5,137 nt of DNA from Candidatus Curtissbacteria bacterium RIFCSPLOWO2_01_FULL_38_11b (GTDB lineage: Bacteria; Patescibacteriota; Microgenomatia; Curtissbacterales; GWA2-41-24). This document shows positions 4,290-5,137 of this stretch, piece by piece. Position numbers and translations under genes: made by a program. A model generated the notes under the pieces. It searched no databases. It saw only the letters and a program-made list of their open reading frames with translations, and was not told where the DNA came from. Location of the stretch: positions 1 through 5,137 of the forward strand of contig MFBO01000027.1 in the NCBI GenBank assembly GCA_001774995.1. Reading direction: 5' to 3'. Position 1 is the stretch's first letter; every line of letters begins with the position of its first letter.

Positions 4290-5137
4290 AAATTACTATG
4301 AAGTCCGAAATTGGTTAGAAAGTTTTATTCCGTACACATATTCTAAAAATAATTTAGGAATTGAGAGAATTAAACACCTTCTAGATCTTCTTGGTAATCC
4401 ACAGAAAGAATTTAAATCGATTTTGGTTGGTGGAACAAGTGGGAAGGGAAGTACGGCGTTTTATATTGCTGGACTGCTTGAATTTGCGGGTCCTGTCACG
4501 ACTTTCCCTCCCACCAGTGCTCGCTCGAGTCAGAAATCGATTGGTGATGGAAAATATAATGTCGAGTTGCGCGCTGTCGGGAACCCTTCCAGTCGTGCCA
4601 CCCGCAAATTCAAGGTTGGGCTACACCTTTCACCTCATTTAATTGATATAAGAGAACGTTTGCAAATTAATGGGGAGTTAATTAGTCCCATGCGACTCAT
4701 ACGATTAATTGGTCGAATAAGACCAATAGTTGAGAAGATACAGAGAACAAAGCCTGATTTGACACCTAGCTATTTTGAGATTCTGGTCGCTGCAAGCTTT
4801 TTATATTTTGCGAAAAGTAAAGTTGACTGGGCAGTTGTTGAGGTAGGGCTTGGAGGAAGACTTGATGCTACTAATGTGTTGGAGCCGAAAGTTAGTGTTA
4901 TTACCAATATCGGCTTGGATCACACCGATATTTTAGGTAAAACCATAGAGGCAATTGCATATGAGAAGGCGGGGATAATAAAGGGTATAGGGGAGAGGGT
5001 ACAGGGTACAGAGAAAGATAAAACAGGAGTATCGGTTGTGACGGGGGCGACGGGGAAAGGGTTGAAAGTTATAAAAAAAGTTGCCAAGATGAAAAAAGCA
5101 CGACTGATTACAGTTAGTCCTCAATTGAAAATTACAG
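4282..5137 (+). CDS. folC: FolC-type folylpolyglutamate/dihydrofolate synthase, C-terminus outside window
   Basis: A Mur ligase-fold enzyme that would add glutamate to folate (or dihydropteroate) using ATP in the cytoplasm. Visible motifs in order: YSKNNLGIERIKHLL (substrate-side N-terminal helix), P-loop GGTSGKGST (50-58), LSPHLIDIRERLQING (116-131), TPSYFEIL, EVGLGGRLDATN (187-198), TNIGLDHTD (to 216) and EKAGIIK (228-234), whose Lys229 corresponds to the lysine carbamylated in characterised members. SPH plus EVGLGGRLDATN separates FolC from MurC-F. The frame is open to the window end (285 codons), so the C-terminal domain is unseen. Two oddities: a 39-residue insertion (71-109) between the P-loop helix and the SPH strand, and about 14 extra residues (236-249) from a heptamer repeat after EKAGIIK. 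ATG 4282 overlaps the upstream stop by 8 bp. The motifs are intact, so activity is plausible; which of the two FolC reactions it performs is not decidable. Confidence 0.92.
   Translation, partial: MFKNYYEVRNWLESFIPYTYSKNNLGIERIKHLLDLLGNPQKEFKSILVGGTSGKGSTAFYIAGLLEFAGPVTTFPPTSARSSQKSIGDGKYNVELRAVGNPSSRATRKFKVGLHLSPHLIDIRERLQINGELISPMRLIRLIGRIRPIVEKIQRTKPDLTPSYFEILVAASFLYFAKSKVDWAVVEVGLGGRLDATNVLEPKVSVITNIGLDHTDILGKTIEAIAYEKAGIIKGIGERVQGTEKDKTGVSVVTGATGKGLKVIKKVAKMKKARLITVSPQLKIT
4477..4614. mobile_element. In-frame palindromic insertion element in folC (candidate)
   Basis: CTTGAATTTGCGGGT (4477-4491) is an exact reverse complement of ACCCGCAAATTCAAG (4600-4614). After a 3-nt bulge (CCT) the arms continue with GTCACGACT (4495-4503) against AGTCGTGCC (4591-4599), eight of nine paired. 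Weaker complementarity (TTCCC, CAGTGCTCGC/GCGCGC, TCGA) suggests one long imperfect hairpin. The span is 138 bp, a multiple of three. Compared with the usual FolC layout (AG-x-KVGL-x-x-SPH), the extra DNA is about 4492-4608, 117 bp or 39 codons, 55% G+C by count against 36% in the next 69 bp. No target duplication is visible. The outermost arm bases encode residues FolC would normally have (EFAG, FK), so the exact borders are uncertain. No transposase is present; it would have to move in trans, if at all. Confidence 0.7.
4983..5017 (+). repeat. Heptanucleotide minisatellite (GGGTACA-like) in folC
   Basis: Consecutive 7-mers GGGTATA, GGGGAGA, GGGTACA, GGGTACA and the degenerate GAGAAAG run from 4983 to 5017. 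They encode most of the stretch GIGERVQGTEKD directly after EKAGIIK, where FolC proteins normally pass quickly to a V-V-T-G strand. The excess over the usual spacing is about 14 residues, i.e. 42 bp or six heptamers. A pure GGGTACA array has no stop codon in any frame. Confidence 0.7.

Noticed and set aside
4560..4611. Resemblance of the folC insert (reverse strand) to the E. coli lac/vector region
   Set aside because: Short blocks such as GGCACGAC, TTCCCGAC and GCGCAAC recalled that sequence, but they are interrupted by unrelated bases, the match is not contiguous, and the insert keeps the folC frame with matching inverted ends.
4391..4642. 83-codon plus-strand frame overlapping folC
   Set aside because: It lies in another frame of folC, which carries all the conserved motifs; it stays open partly because the inserted element has few stops.
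4933..5124. 63-codon minus-strand frame rich in Leu, Pro and Tyr
   Set aside because: It is the antisense reading of folC; its LYPLPYTLYYP character comes from the reverse complement of the heptamer array.

Overview
The window most likely comes from a Candidate Phyla Radiation (Patescibacteria) genome, with Microgenomates as the best guess. The reasons are low G+C (mid to upper thirties by eye), very short intergenic gaps, no recognisable Shine-Dalgarno sequence at any of the five starts, a type IV pseudopilin of the style common in that group, and a Clp-type ATPase whose N-terminus carries membrane segments and an 'LFSPYRR'-type motif that I associate from memory with CPR proteins. The three complete genes all end in TAA, and no in-frame TGA is read through in any gene. 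The lineage call is inference; no rRNA or marker gene is present.

Layout. Minus strand: a type IV prepilin/pseudopilin gene (1-691, C-terminal end outside the window) lies downstream of a long two-AAA-domain Clp/Hsp100-like ATPase gene (820-3249), with a 128-bp gap that holds a weak hairpin and a candidate promoter. A 37-bp divergent intergenic region (3250-3286) separates these from the plus-strand genes: an unrecognised 144-residue protein (3287-3721), a protein made of two tandem LuxR/GerE-like helix-turn-helix units (3789-4289), and a FolC-type Mur ligase-fold enzyme (4282 to the window end, C-terminus missing) whose start overlaps the preceding stop by 8 bp. No stretch over 300 bp lacks a gene.

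The most unusual content is repeat DNA inside genes. folC carries a G+C-rich, in-frame, roughly 138-bp inverted-repeat-bounded segment between its P-loop helix and its SPH motif. It also has a heptanucleotide minisatellite just after the EKAGIIK motif. The Clp-like gene carries a perfect 14-bp inverted repeat (31 bp in all) exactly where ClpP-docking homologues have their docking loop. The prepilin leader contains a tandem heptamer. All keep the reading frame and all sit outside conserved motifs. This resembles, in logic though not in demonstrated homology, the Rickettsia palindromic elements that insert into protein-coding genes.

The genes do not form one obvious pathway. The HTH gene and folC look translationally coupled. 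The Clp-like ATPase appears membrane-anchored and lacks the usual aromatic pore-loop residues, so its role as a classical unfoldase is doubtful.
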